This document shows positions 8,217 to 16,604 of a stretch of 64,000 nucleotides of DNA, one piece after another. The notes below the pieces were generated by a model. The model had not been told where the DNA came from and searched no databases. It worked only from the letters and a program-made list of their open reading frames with translations. Source of the stretch: Eubacterium nodatum ATCC 33099. Lineage in GTDB: Bacteria; Bacillota; Clostridia; Peptostreptococcales; Anaerovoracaceae. Position 1 is the stretch's first letter. Each line of letters starts with the position of its first letter. The DNA is taken from contig AZKM01000018.1 in the NCBI GenBank assembly GCA_000510425.1, forward strand, positions 108,843 to 172,842. The letters run 5' to 3'. Both the position numbers and the translations under genes were made by a program.

Positions 8217-9124
8217 AGCACTGCCTCATAATCTTTCTCAAGCTTCGATAAAATTTCGGAAAGGGGTCTGATTTCATCCACCATAGAAGCGACCTGACCT
8301 GCCATCAAAGAACCCTTTTTAACATCTCCCTGAAAAACAGCCTTTTTCAGAGCACCCAAAGTGAACTTCTCAAGCTCCATTTTGTCCGCTCCACTCCGTT
8401 CCAGTTTAAGGTATTCTCTCGCCATAGGATTTTTAAGGATTCTAACAGGTGCACCCACACTTCTGCCTGTAACCACCGTATCATTATCCTTTGCCTTCAG
8501 AATTGACAGCTTATAATTTTCGTGAATCGGGCACTCCTCACTTGCCAAAAGAATAGTTCCGACCTGAATTCCGTCAGCACCTAAAATGTCTGCCGCTGCC
8601 ATTTGTTTCCCCGATGCGATTCCCCCTGCTGCAACAACGGGAAGATCTGTGACCCATGCTATCTGCGGAACCAAAACCATGGTCGTCAATTCTCCAACAT
8701 GACCTCCACTTTCACAGCCTTCGGCAATGAGTCCCGTCACACCCAGAGAGGATAACCTTTTGGCAAGGGCAACGGATGATACCACAGGAAAAATTTTAAT
8801 TCCTGCTGATTTCCACATATCCACATACTTACCGGGGTTCCCTGCACCCGTAGTTACAAGGGAAACCTTTTCATCTGCAACAAGTTCTGCCATTTCATCT
8901 GCACAGGGATTCATCAGCATTATATTTACACCGAAGGGTTTATCCGTTTCCGCCTTGCAAAGCTCAATTTCCTTTTCCAGGGTTTCAGTGTCCATTCCTC
9001 CGGCACCGATAATTCCCATAGCACCTGCATTGGAAACTGCTGCGGCAAATTTTCCCGTTGCGATATTTGCCATTCCTCCCTGAAAAATCGGATATTTTAT
9101 TCCAAACAATCTCTTTATTTTCAT
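8192..9124 (-). CDS. fabK: Enoyl-[ACP] reductase FabK
   Basis: FMN- and NAD(P)H-dependent last step of each elongation cycle. 310 residues, close to the family length. 'YPIFQGGMANIATGKFAAAV' at the N-terminus, 'AEGCESGGHVGE', 'PVVAAGGIASG' and 'ADGIQVGTILLASEE' match FabK. No FabI or FabL is present in the window, so this is the obvious enoyl reductase. It lies four bases after fabH and overlaps the second FabK-like gene by 25 bases; its last residues (CTRCQSL) come from that overlap. Confidence 0.94.
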   Translation of the reverse strand: MKIKRLFGIKYPIFQGGMANIATGKFAAAVSNAGAMGIIGAGGMDTETLEKEIELCKAETDKPFGVNIMLMNPCADEMAELVADEKVSLVTTGAGNPGKYVDMWKSAGIKIFPVVSSVALAKRLSSLGVTGLIAEGCESGGHVGELTTMVLVPQIAWVTDLPVVAAGGIASGKQMAAADILGADGIQVGTILLASEECPIHENYKLSILKAKDNDTVVTGRSVGAPVRILKNPMAREYLKLERSGADKMELEKFTLGALKKAVFQGDVKKGSLMAGQVASMVDEIRPLSEILSKLEKDYEAVLCTRCQSL

Positions 9125-9128
9125 AAAT

Positions 9129-10064
9129 CTACTCTCCTACCGTAAAAACTGCCGCACCGTAGGTTAAACCTGCACCAAAACCACAGCAAACCACCTTCAT
9201 ACCATTTTTCAAAAGACCCTTTTCCCTCATTTCAGCCATGCATATTCCTATACTTGCACCGGAAGTATTCCCATACATCTGTATATTTTTGTAAAGCTTA
9301 TTTTCAGGAATCTTGAGCTTAGCTGCCGCACTGTCTATAATTCTAAGGTTTGCCTGATGAAAGACGAACCAGTCCACATCTTCCACGGAAGAACCGCTTT
9401 TTTCTAAGACGGTTCTTATCGTTTCAGGAACTTTATTAACAGCAAAGCGATACACTTCCTGTCCTTTCATCGAAACTCTAGGCTCAAACCTGTCACAGAA
9501 TAGAACCTCATCATCATACAGAACCCCTGCGGAACTTTCAAATTCGCCACGGGAATCCTCAGCCAAAAGCAATGCTCCCGCACCGTCACCGAAGAGGATA
9601 CAGGTTCCCCTGTCCTCCATGTCCAAGAGCGGAGAAATCTTCTCACTGCCAATCAGCAGAACACATTTTGCCGATTTTGTTTCCAGCATTGATTTTGCAA
9701 AGCTTAATCCGTATACAAAGCCCGAACATGCTGCATTTATGTCCAGACACATTACGCCTTCTCCTAAATTAAGCCTTCCTCCTATGCCGCATGCCACCGA
9801 GGGAGTGGCATAGTCAGGCGTAAAAGTACAAACTAATATTAAATCTATATCCTTTGCCTTTACATTACTGTTTTCTATGGCTCGTACCGCAGCTTCTTCT
9901 GCCATATCCAAGTTACTTTTATTTTTGGAAAAAAATCTCTTTTCTATTCCTGTCTTTTCCCTTATCCAGCTGTCACTGGTTCTAACGATTTTTTCTAAAT
10001 CAAAATTAGAAATTACCTCATCTCCTTGAGATAATCCGTGACCTAAAATTCTAATTCCCGACAT
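9129..10064 (-). CDS. fabH: 3-oxoacyl-[ACP] synthase III FabH
   Basis: Starts fatty-acid synthesis by condensing an acyl-CoA with malonyl-ACP. 311 residues. The catalytic triad is Cys113 in 'NAACSGFVYG', His236 in 'FHQANLRI' and Asn266 in 'YGNTSGAS'. The C-terminal 'GFGAGLTYGAAVF' is typical. The start overlaps the end of accA by 14 bases and has a GGGAA ribosome site. Confidence 0.97.
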   Translation of the reverse strand: MSGIRILGHGLSQGDEVISNFDLEKIVRTSDSWIREKTGIEKRFFSKNKSNLDMAEEAAVRAIENSNVKAKDIDLILVCTFTPDYATPSVACGIGGRLNLGEGVMCLDINAACSGFVYGLSFAKSMLETKSAKCVLLIGSEKISPLLDMEDRGTCILFGDGAGALLLAEDSRGEFESSAGVLYDDEVLFCDRFEPRVSMKGQEVYRFAVNKVPETIRTVLEKSGSSVEDVDWFVFHQANLRIIDSAAAKLKIPENKLYKNIQMYGNTSGASIGICMAEMREKGLLKNGMKVVCCGFGAGLTYGAAVFTVGE

Positions 10065-10863
10065 TTGTTTTTCCCATATTTCTTAAATTCCTATACCTGC
10101 GCTTAAGAAGTTCTTTTTCAGAAAGCCTCAAAAGTTCCCTTAAATTTCTATCGATGGCTCTGTCTACTTTTTTGAAAAGAATCCGTCTTCCCTTTTCATC
10201 CATAATATCAGGCTCCGGAATAACCTCATCACATGCTCCGAGCTGAAGAATATCACCTGCTGTAAGCCTCATAGCATCACTGGCCTCCTCCCAGCGTTCT
10301 GCATCGTGCCATAATATACTTGCAAAGCCCTCCGGGGAGAGAATGGAAAAAATACTGTTTTCAAGCATTATTCTTCTGTCCGATGTGGCAATTGCCAAGG
10401 CTCCTCCGCTTCCGCCCTCACCTATGAAAAATGTAATCGTAGGGACTCTGAGCATGCTCATAACCTGTATACACTTTGCAATTGCCTGTCCCTGCCCCCT
10501 TTCCTCTGCTTCTTTCCCGGGATATGCTCCGGGAGTATCCACAAAGGTTATAACAGGCCTCTTAAATTTTTCCGCCTGCTTCATAAGTCTTATGGCTTTT
10601 CTGTACCCTTCCGGATTAGGCATTCCAAATCGATACACCATATTTTCTTCAAAATCTCTGCCCTTCTGTTGTCCGATAACTGTTACAGGAAGCTCTCTGT
10701 ACTTTGCAATTCCACATATCATACTCTTATCTTCGCCGGAGGCTCCATCACCTGCCAACTCCACAAAATCATCAAAGATTCCGTCAATATATTCTTTTGC
10801 ACGGGGTCTTTCAAGGCTTCGGGCAAACTTAACTCTTTCTCCTGCCGTTAAAACTCGTTTCAT
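10051..10863 (-). CDS. accA: Acetyl-CoA carboxylase, carboxyltransferase subunit alpha
   Basis: With AccD it transfers the carboxyl group from carboxybiotin to acetyl-CoA, giving malonyl-CoA. 270 residues from the ATG at 10863, whose A is shared with the accD stop (TGATG). Motifs 'FVDTPGAYPGKEAEERGQGQ' and 'GEGGSGGALAIA' form the carboxyltransferase active site. It is shorter than the roughly 320-residue enterobacterial form; the missing part is N-terminal, as in other Firmicutes. Confidence 0.96.
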   Translation of the reverse strand: MKRVLTAGERVKFARSLERPRAKEYIDGIFDDFVELAGDGASGEDKSMICGIAKYRELPVTVIGQQKGRDFEENMVYRFGMPNPEGYRKAIRLMKQAEKFKRPVITFVDTPGAYPGKEAEERGQGQAIAKCIQVMSMLRVPTITFFIGEGGSGGALAIATSDRRIMLENSIFSILSPEGFASILWHDAERWEEASDAMRLTAGDILQLGACDEVIPEPDIMDEKGRRILFKKVDRAIDRNLRELLRLSEKELLKRRYRNLRNMGKTNVGN

Positions 10864-11729
10864 CAATATACCTTCGCTTTCTTGTGAAGTCCAATAATTT
10901 TTCCAAGTGTTTCTTTCATTTCTTCCCTTGTGACGATAGCGTCAACAAAACCGTGCTCCAGTTGAAACTCAGAACTCTGAAAACCTTCAGGAAGTTTTTC
11001 TCCTATAGTCTGTTCAATTACTCTCGGACCTGCAAATCCGATTAAGGCTCCCGGCTCTGCCAGTATAATATCACCTAAACTTGCAAAGCTTGCCGTAACT
11101 CCCCCCGTAGTAGGATTTGTCAAAACAGAAATAAATAAAAGTCCTGCTTCTCCGTGCTTTCCGAAGGCAGCACCGGTTTTTGCCATCTGCATTAGAGAAA
11201 GGATTCCCTCCTGCATTCTGGCTCCTCCCGATGCGGAAAAAACAATAATCGGCAACTTTTTCTTCGTGGCATATTCACAGGCTCTGGTGATTTTTTCGCC
11301 TACGGCACTTCCCATACTTGCCATTAAAAACCTGCTGTCCATCACGCACAAAACAGCCCTTTTACCTTCAATAGTACAGGTTCCCGTTATTACAGCTTCC
11401 TTTAGGCCTGTTTTTTTTCCCGCTTCTTTAAGCTTTTCATCGTATTCAGGAAAATCAAGAGGATTTTCTGCAACTACGCCTCTGGAAAACTCCCTGAAGG
11501 AATTTTTATCCGCAATCGTTGAAATTCTGGTTCTTGCAGAAAGCTTGCCATAATAACCGCAGCCGGGGCAAACGAAGTGGTTCTCCCTTAGAATTGCTTT
11601 GGTATACTTATTCTCACAGTTCTTGCACTTGTAAATCTTCTCTTCATCCGCCTTAGCCTTTTTGAAGTCCGGTCTGATCAAACTGTTGATAGAATCCAAT
11701 ATGCTTTTTTTCTCACTGAACGGATTCAT
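10863..11729 (-). CDS. accD: Acetyl-CoA carboxylase, carboxyltransferase subunit beta
   Basis: Partner of AccA. The N-terminal zinc finger is clear ('CKNCENKY' and '[10 protein letters not shown]', two CxxC pairs), followed by the crotonase-like carboxyltransferase fold ('[11 protein letters not shown]', '[14 protein letters not shown]', '[11 protein letters not shown]'). I chose the ATG at 11729 (288 residues) because AGGTGG lies five bases upstream; the ATG at 11750 has no such site. Either start overlaps the end of accC. It is followed directly by accA. Confidence 0.96.
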   Translation of the reverse strand: MNPFSEKKSILDSINSLIRPDFKKAKADEEKIYKCKNCENKYTKAILRENHFVCPGCGYYGKLSARTRISTIADKNSFREFSRGVVAENPLDFPEYDEKLKEAGKKTGLKEAVITGTCTIEGKRAVLCVMDSRFLMASMGSAVGEKITRACEYATKKKLPIIVFSASGGARMQEGILSLMQMAKTGAAFGKHGEAGLLFISVLTNPTTGGVTASFASLGDIILAEPGALIGFAGPRVIEQTIGEKLPEGFQSSEFQLEHGFVDAIVTREEMKETLGKIIGLHKKAKVY

Positions 11730-13101
11730 CTCTTCCACCTGCCTCTTCATACAGCTTCAATAATTCCGCCATATTTTTCTCTACAAAGCCTGTATCGTAA
11801 TTACCTCTTAGAAATTCCCTGTTATACATTATTAAAAATTGTATGGGAAGTGTGGTTTTTATGCCCTGAATAATGGTTTCCTCCAAAGCTCTGCGCATTC
11901 TTCTGATAGCCTCAAGTCTGGTGCTTCCACAAACGATTATCTTCGCCACCATGGAATCATAGAAAGGGCTGATGTCACACCCGCTATAAAGGGCACTTTC
12001 AACTCTGACCTGATTTCCCAGAGGAAAATGCAGAAAGCTCACATGACCCGGACTGGGAGCAAAATCATTAAAAATATCCTCTGCATTTATTCTGCATTCT
12101 ATTGCATGACACGAAAATTCAACATCCTCTTGTGCTATCTCCAGCGGAAGCCCCGATGCAATCCTGAGCTGCTGCTTAACTATGTTAATCCCTGTAATCA
12201 TCTCTGTTACGGGATGCTCCACCTGAAGTCTGGTATTCATCTCTATAAAATAGTAGTTTCCGCCATCTACGATGAACTCTACAGTACCTGCATTTTCATA
12301 CCCTGCAGCCTTTGCCGCCTTTACAGCATCTTTTCCCATTGAAATTCGCATCTCTTCAGAAAGTGCAAAGTCCGGTGCTTCTTCAAGCATCTTTTGATTT
12401 CTTCTCTGAACAGAGCAGTTTCGTTCACCGAGATGAATAACATTTCCAAACTTATCAGCCAGAATCTGAAATTCCACATGCCTCGGATTTCTAATGAGTT
12501 TTTCCACATACACCCTTCCGTCTCCAAAGCATTTCTCAGCTTCCATAGAAGCTTCATTATATGCCGGTTCAATCGCATCCAAAGTCTCTGCAACACGCAT
12601 TCCTCTACCACCGCCTCCTGCTGATGCCTTTATCAGAACAGGAAGTCCGACTGAACTTGCAATCTCCTTTGCTTCTTTTGCACTTCCAACAGGACCTTCA
12701 GACCCCGGAACCACAGGTACTCCCGCAGCTTTCATGGTTTTCTTTGCTTCCGCTTTGTCACCAAGTTTTTCAATAACCTCCGGCGACGGACCGATAAACT
12801 CTATCCCCTCTTCGGCACACAACCTTGCAAAATCAGCATTCTCAGACAAAAATCCAAAGCCCGGATGTATAGCATCGCATCCGGTATTCCTGGCACTTTC
12901 TATGATGTTTCCTATATTAAGGTAACTTTGCGGAGACGGAGCGGCTCCCACACATACTCCCCTGTCTGCCAGAATCACATGCAAAGAGTTCTTATCCGCC
13001 TCAGAATATACTGCCACTGTTCCAATGGAATTGTCCTTACACTCCCTTATTATTCTTGCCGCAATTTCGCCACGATTGGCGATGAGAATGCGATTCAGCA
13101 T
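11713..13101 (-). CDS. accC: Acetyl-CoA carboxylase, biotin carboxylase subunit
   Basis: Carboxylates the biotin on AccB using ATP and bicarbonate. 462 residues with the three usual parts: the N-terminal domain '[18 protein letters not shown]', the ATP-grasp with glycine-rich '[13 protein letters not shown]', 'HVEFQILAD' and '[15 protein letters not shown]', and the C-terminal domain with '[10 protein letters not shown]'. It overlaps accB by seven bases and has a GAGGTGG ribosome site inside the accB end. Confidence 0.98.
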   Translation of the reverse strand: MLNRILIANRGEIAARIIRECKDNSIGTVAVYSEADKNSLHVILADRGVCVGAAPSPQSYLNIGNIIESARNTGCDAIHPGFGFLSENADFARLCAEEGIEFIGPSPEVIEKLGDKAEAKKTMKAAGVPVVPGSEGPVGSAKEAKEIASSVGLPVLIKASAGGGGRGMRVAETLDAIEPAYNEASMEAEKCFGDGRVYVEKLIRNPRHVEFQILADKFGNVIHLGERNCSVQRRNQKMLEEAPDFALSEEMRISMGKDAVKAAKAAGYENAGTVEFIVDGGNYYFIEMNTRLQVEHPVTEMITGINIVKQQLRIASGLPLEIAQEDVEFSCHAIECRINAEDIFNDFAPSPGHVSFLHFPLGNQVRVESALYSGCDISPFYDSMVAKIIVCGSTRLEAIRRMRRALEETIIQGIKTTLPIQFLIMYNREFLRGNYDTGFVEKNMAELLKLYEEAGGRDESVQ

Positions 13102-13631
13102 CTTTCCACCTCAAAAATTTCCGTTGCACAGTCCACCATTTCACCATCTATTCCCATTATGTTCTTAACGATAAGATCCCAAGGTGCCTTTATCTCATTC
13201 ATAACTTTCATGGCCTCGATGATACATAGCGGCTGTCCCTTCTTTATCTTCTTGCCTATTTCTGCAAAGGGCTTGCTGTCCGGGTTTGCCGCTCTGTAAA
13301 AAACTCCAACCAGTGGAGCTTTTATTATTTCGGCAGCATTATCCTCTCCTGCAGTACTGCTTTTCCTTTTCTCATCACTTCTTCCAACGGTTTCCTCAAC
13401 CTTATTCTCCGGAGAATCTGCATATTCATCTTTGCCTTTTAATGCTTTCTCTGCCTCACCTGACTTTGGAAAACTCCGTTTCTGAGATTCAGTACCGTTT
13501 TCATTTCCCATGCCGATGAGTCTCTGTCCTTTTTCCAGCCTGAGCCTGCCCTCTGCATCTTCATATTCCAGCAAAGAGATATTTGCATCCTGAAATTTTT
13601 CAATCAGCTCAAAAATTTCCTTCTTTTTCAT
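13095..13631 (-). CDS. accB: Biotin carboxyl carrier protein of acetyl-CoA carboxylase
   Basis: Carries the biotin between AccC and AccA/AccD. 178 residues: a short N-terminal helix region, a flexible charged linker (about residues 40-100, rich in Glu, Lys, Ser) and a C-terminal biotinyl domain. The biotinylated lysine is Lys142 in 'IIEAMKVMNEI'. It starts two bases after the acpP stop and overlaps accC. Confidence 0.96.
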   Translation of the reverse strand: MKKKEIFELIEKFQDANISLLEYEDAEGRLRLEKGQRLIGMGNENGTESQKRSFPKSGEAEKALKGKDEYADSPENKVEETVGRSDEKRKSSTAGEDNAAEIIKAPLVGVFYRAANPDSKPFAEIGKKIKKGQPLCIIEAMKVMNEIKAPWDLIVKNIMGIDGEMVDCATEIFEVERC

Positions 13632-13633
13632 AA

Positions 13634-13864
13634 TTAGCCCTGGTATTTTTCAACACAGTCTACAATATCCTTAACAGTTTCCATGTTTGTGAGTTCTTCA
13701 TCAGGAATTTTAATGTCAAATGCTTCTTCGAGGGCCATTACAAGTTCAACTGCATCCAGTGAATCTATGGAAAGGTCATCTGCAATACTGGCATCCAGAG
13801 TAATCTTTTCCTCATCACAGCTCAAAGTATCAACCATAATCTGTTTAATCTTTTCAAAATTCAT
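13634..13864 (-). CDS. acpP: Acyl carrier protein
   Basis: 76-residue acidic carrier of growing acyl chains. The phosphopantetheine attachment serine is Ser35 in '[11 protein letters not shown]'. It is the first gene of the fatty-acid operon, with GGAGG upstream of its ATG and a leader of about 90 bases from the mapped promoter. Standing first should give this abundant protein the highest expression of the operon. Confidence 0.97.
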   Translation of the reverse strand: MNFEKIKQIMVDTLSCDEEKITLDASIADDLSIDSLDAVELVMALEEAFDIKIPDEELTNMETVKDIVDCVEKYQG

Positions 13865-13926
13865 TTTTCTACCTCCGAAAATTTCTCCTTGCCGAATTTT
13901 ATCTCTTCGGCAAATTTATCTTTAGT

Positions 13927-13954
13927 TTTTTAATTAAATATTTTTAATTAAATA
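13927..13954 (-). promoter_or_regulatory. Tandem palindromic repeat, candidate operator of the fatty-acid operon
   Basis: Two adjacent identical 14-base units (TTTTTAATTAAATA on the plus strand), each with the palindrome TTTAATTAAA, followed by a partial third. They begin a few bases downstream of the expected transcription start of the acpP promoter, where a bound repressor would block transcription. The MarR-type protein at 3352-3807 is the natural candidate to bind. The sequence does not match the streptococcal FabT box closely, so the link is inference. Confidence 0.5.
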
Positions 13955-13963
13955 TTTTTAAAC

Positions 13964-13992
13964 ATAATAGCAGGGTAAATTTTTTCTGTCAA
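13964..13992 (-). promoter_or_regulatory. Strong sigma-A promoter of the fatty-acid operon
   Basis: On the minus strand: -35 TTGACA (13987-13992), 17-base spacer, -10 TATTAT (13964-13969). The -35 is a perfect consensus. Transcription should begin near 13957 and run into acpP. Confidence 0.85.
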
Positions 13993-14056
13993 GACTTTTT
14001 ACGAAAAAGAAGGTGTGGTTTCTGTGAAGCCGCCTTATACCCCCGGCTAAAAGATA

Positions 14057-14155
14057 TTATTCTGAAAAGAAAACTTTTCCTTCCCTAACACCTTTGATAC
14101 CTTCTAAGAGTTCTTTGTCCTCGATGCCGTCAAAATTTCCGACTCTTTCAAATCA
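14057..14155 (-). other. Possible C-terminal gene scrap in the acpP / response-regulator gap
   Basis: The gap 13865-14271 holds the two divergent promoters. Between them the minus strand reads about 30 sense-like codons ('FDGIEDKELLEGIKGVREGK' and then 'VFFSE' and a stop at 14057), with a stop just upstream. It may be the tail of a lost gene; I cannot assign a family and chance is possible. Confidence 0.25.
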
Positions 14156-14174
14156 CATATAACTGTGGTAAAAT
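14146..14174 (+). promoter_or_regulatory. Promoter of the two-component operon
   Basis: -35 TTTCAA (14146-14151), 17-base spacer, extended -10 TGGTAAAAT with TAAAAT at 14169-14174. It points towards the response-regulator gene, whose ATG at 14272 has GAGGAGG upstream. Confidence 0.6.
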
Positions 14175-14271
14175 TCATATAATAAGCACATCTAAAAAAC
14201 ACAAAAAAACAATATTATAAGGATGTTAAAAAACGAAAATCAATTTAATTAAGATACGAGGAGGAATAATT

Positions 14272-14949
14272 ATGAGCAGACTTCTAGTGGTAGATGACGA
14301 ACCTAAAATCCGTGAGGTCATAAAGGAGTACGCAGAATTCAACGGACATGAGGTAACAGAAGCAACTGACGGAATGAGCGCTGTCGGTCTGTGCAAATTA
14401 AATGATTACGACCTGATCATCTTAGACATTATGATGCCTAAATTAGACGGGTTTTCAACATGCAAAGAAATCAAGAAAATAAAGGATATTCCTACGATAA
14501 TGCTTTCTGCACGAGGAGAGGAATACGATAAATTGTTCGGATTTGAACTTGGAATCGATGACTACATAGTCAAGCCTTTCAGCCCGAAAGAACTGATGGC
14601 AAGAGTCAACGCAGTCTTAAGCCGCAGGAATGCTTCTACCGCCGCCAAGAGTGATGTACTGAAATTTAACGGCCTTGAAATCAATATGGCTGCCCGCACC
14701 GTGGTTGTTGACGGCAAAAGGGTGGAGCTTACACCAAAAGAGTATGATTTGCTGTTCTATTTAATAGATAATAAAAACATCGCTCTGTCCAGAGATAAAC
14801 TCCTATCGGATATATGGGGATATGATTTCTTCGGAGATGACAGAACTATTGATACGCACATCAAGAATCTCAGAAATGCCCTTGGCGACTACCGTGACTA
14901 TATTGTGACACTTCGCGGTGTAGGATATAAATTTGAATGTGAAGAATAA
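14272..14949 (+). CDS. OmpR-family response regulator
   Basis: 225 residues: receiver domain (acidic pair Asp8-Asp9, phosphorylated Asp52 in 'IILDIMMPKLDG', Lys in 'VKPFSP') and a C-terminal winged helix of OmpR/PhoB type ('LTPKEYDLLFYL', 'DDRTIDTHIKNLR', 'RGVGYKFE'). It is followed after eight bases by its histidine kinase. Target genes are unknown; divergence from the fatty-acid operon makes an envelope-stress or membrane role attractive but unproven. Confidence 0.93.
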   Translation: MSRLLVVDDEPKIREVIKEYAEFNGHEVTEATDGMSAVGLCKLNDYDLIILDIMMPKLDGFSTCKEIKKIKDIPTIMLSARGEEYDKLFGFELGIDDYIVKPFSPKELMARVNAVLSRRNASTAAKSDVLKFNGLEINMAARTVVVDGKRVELTPKEYDLLFYLIDNKNIALSRDKLLSDIWGYDFFGDDRTIDTHIKNLRNALGDYRDYIVTLRGVGYKFECEE

Positions 14950-14957
14950 ATTTTATT

Positions 14958-16481
14958 ATGAGAAATAAAAATTTTGATTTTAAAAGCATAAAATTTAAGC
15001 TGTGGACTTACTTTATAGGTTTTGCCATGCTGATTCTACTTCTGATATGGGCTCTTCAGATAATTTTTCTGAACAACTATTACTCAGCTATGAAACAAAC
15101 TCAGACGGCGGAAATTTCCAACGATATTCAAAATAAGTTTGCCGCCAGCAAATATGACAAAGCTCTTTTGGAGAAAACCGTTGCAAAGGAATCTTCCACT
15201 AATGATTTAACAATCTATGTCTATGATGTGACCAGCAACGAGTATATAATCAAAAATGAATCACTGGAAGCCTTTAATCCACAAACTTTTTACACGCTGA
15301 AATACGCAGATGCCGTAACCAAGCTGAACAAAAAGCTGAACGATTCAGGCTTAAACAGTGCCAGCCTTACCAACAACGACAAACTTAACAAGAGAACCGT
15401 CGGATACGCCAGATACCTAAAGGATGAAAACCAAAAGAAAGCGTACATAATGTATGTATTTGCTCCTTTGGCACCAATGCAATCGACCATACATATCCTA
15501 CGCTCACAGCTTTTATATATCACTATAATCGCAATATTTCTTTCGCTTGCCATGGCACTATACCTATCCAACAGAATCTCCAAGCCTCTAAAAGCTATAA
15601 CTGCATCAGCTGCAGAGATGGGAAAAGGGAACTATGTGGTAAAATTCTCAGGGGGACACTACACGGAGATTACCGAACTGGCAGAAACGCTGGCAAACGC
15701 AGAGGCAGAGCTGGAAAAAACAGACATGTATCAGAAGGACTTGATTGCAAATGTATCTCACGATCTTCGTACACCTCTCACGATGATAAAATCCTATGCC
15801 GAAATGGTTCGAGATCTTTCCGGAAACAACCCTGTTAAACGGGATGCTCACCTGGGAGTAATAATAGAGGAGGCAGACAGACTGAATCTTCTTGTAACGG
15901 ATATGTTGAATCTATCCAGAATGCAATCGAGGAGTATTGTTTTAGAAAAGAAAGCTTTCGATTTAGGGAAAGCGGCCGATTCAACCCTTGCAGCCTATGA
16001 TATTCTTATAGAAAATGATTCCTACAACATTAAATTTCACAAAGACCCCGGTAAATTCATAGTAAACGGTGATGAGACAAAGCTCAAGCAGGTTATGAAC
16101 AACCTTATAAACAATGCGGTAAAGTACTGTGGTGCCGATAAGCAAATAATTGTAAAACTGAAGAAAGTCGGTCGCAAAGTCCGTTTCTCCGTAACAGACC
16201 ACGGTAAAGGAATATCACCTGATGAAATTTCACATGTTTGGGAAAGGTACTATAAATCCAGCACCCACCATGTTCGTCCTACAGAGGGCAGCGGTCTTGG
16301 ACTTTCCATCGTAAAGGAAATCCTAAGACTCCATAAGGCGAGCTTTGATGTTAAGAGCAAACTCGGCGAAGGCAGTACCTTCTGGTTTGAACTGCCTATG
16401 GAAAAATCCAAACGGGGTAAAACCAAAGGGGACGACAATGCTTCTAATGGATCAAGACTGCCACTGTCGGGAATACTGTAA
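14958..16481 (+). CDS. Sensor histidine kinase of the OmpR-type pair
   Basis: 507 residues. Membrane segments at about 17-38 and 184-203 enclose an extracellular sensor of roughly 145 residues; then a HAMP linker (about 204-255) and the kinase core. The phosphorylated His268 is in 'ANVSHDLRTPLTM'; the N box 'NNLINNAVKY', G1 'DHGKGIS' and G2 'GSGLGLSI' are intact. Sensor part and ligand are not recognised. The C-terminus extends about 25 basic, low-complexity residues past the ATPase domain. Confidence 0.93.
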   Translation: MRNKNFDFKSIKFKLWTYFIGFAMLILLLIWALQIIFLNNYYSAMKQTQTAEISNDIQNKFAASKYDKALLEKTVAKESSTNDLTIYVYDVTSNEYIIKNESLEAFNPQTFYTLKYADAVTKLNKKLNDSGLNSASLTNNDKLNKRTVGYARYLKDENQKKAYIMYVFAPLAPMQSTIHILRSQLLYITIIAIFLSLAMALYLSNRISKPLKAITASAAEMGKGNYVVKFSGGHYTEITELAETLANAEAELEKTDMYQKDLIANVSHDLRTPLTMIKSYAEMVRDLSGNNPVKRDAHLGVIIEEADRLNLLVTDMLNLSRMQSRSIVLEKKAFDLGKAADSTLAAYDILIENDSYNIKFHKDPGKFIVNGDETKLKQVMNNLINNAVKYCGADKQIIVKLKKVGRKVRFSVTDHGKGISPDEISHVWERYYKSSTHHVRPTEGSGLGLSIVKEILRLHKASFDVKSKLGEGSTFWFELPMEKSKRGKTKGDDNASNGSRLPLSGIL

Positions 16482-16536
16482 TTCATTTCAGTGTGTATTG
16501 GTAACTTGGATTTACAACCTAAAACAAACAGTAATA

Positions 16537-16569
16537 AAAGCTGCGATTTAGAATTAATATCGCAGCTTT
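16537..16569. terminator. Bidirectional terminator between histidine kinase and radA
   Basis: Perfect 11-base stem, AAAGCTGCGAT and ATCGCAGCTTT, with an 11-base loop, in the gap between convergent genes. It can serve both strands. Confidence 0.75.
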
Positions 16570-16604
16570 GTATAATTTGATTCTATCATTCACAGCATGC
16601 CCTT

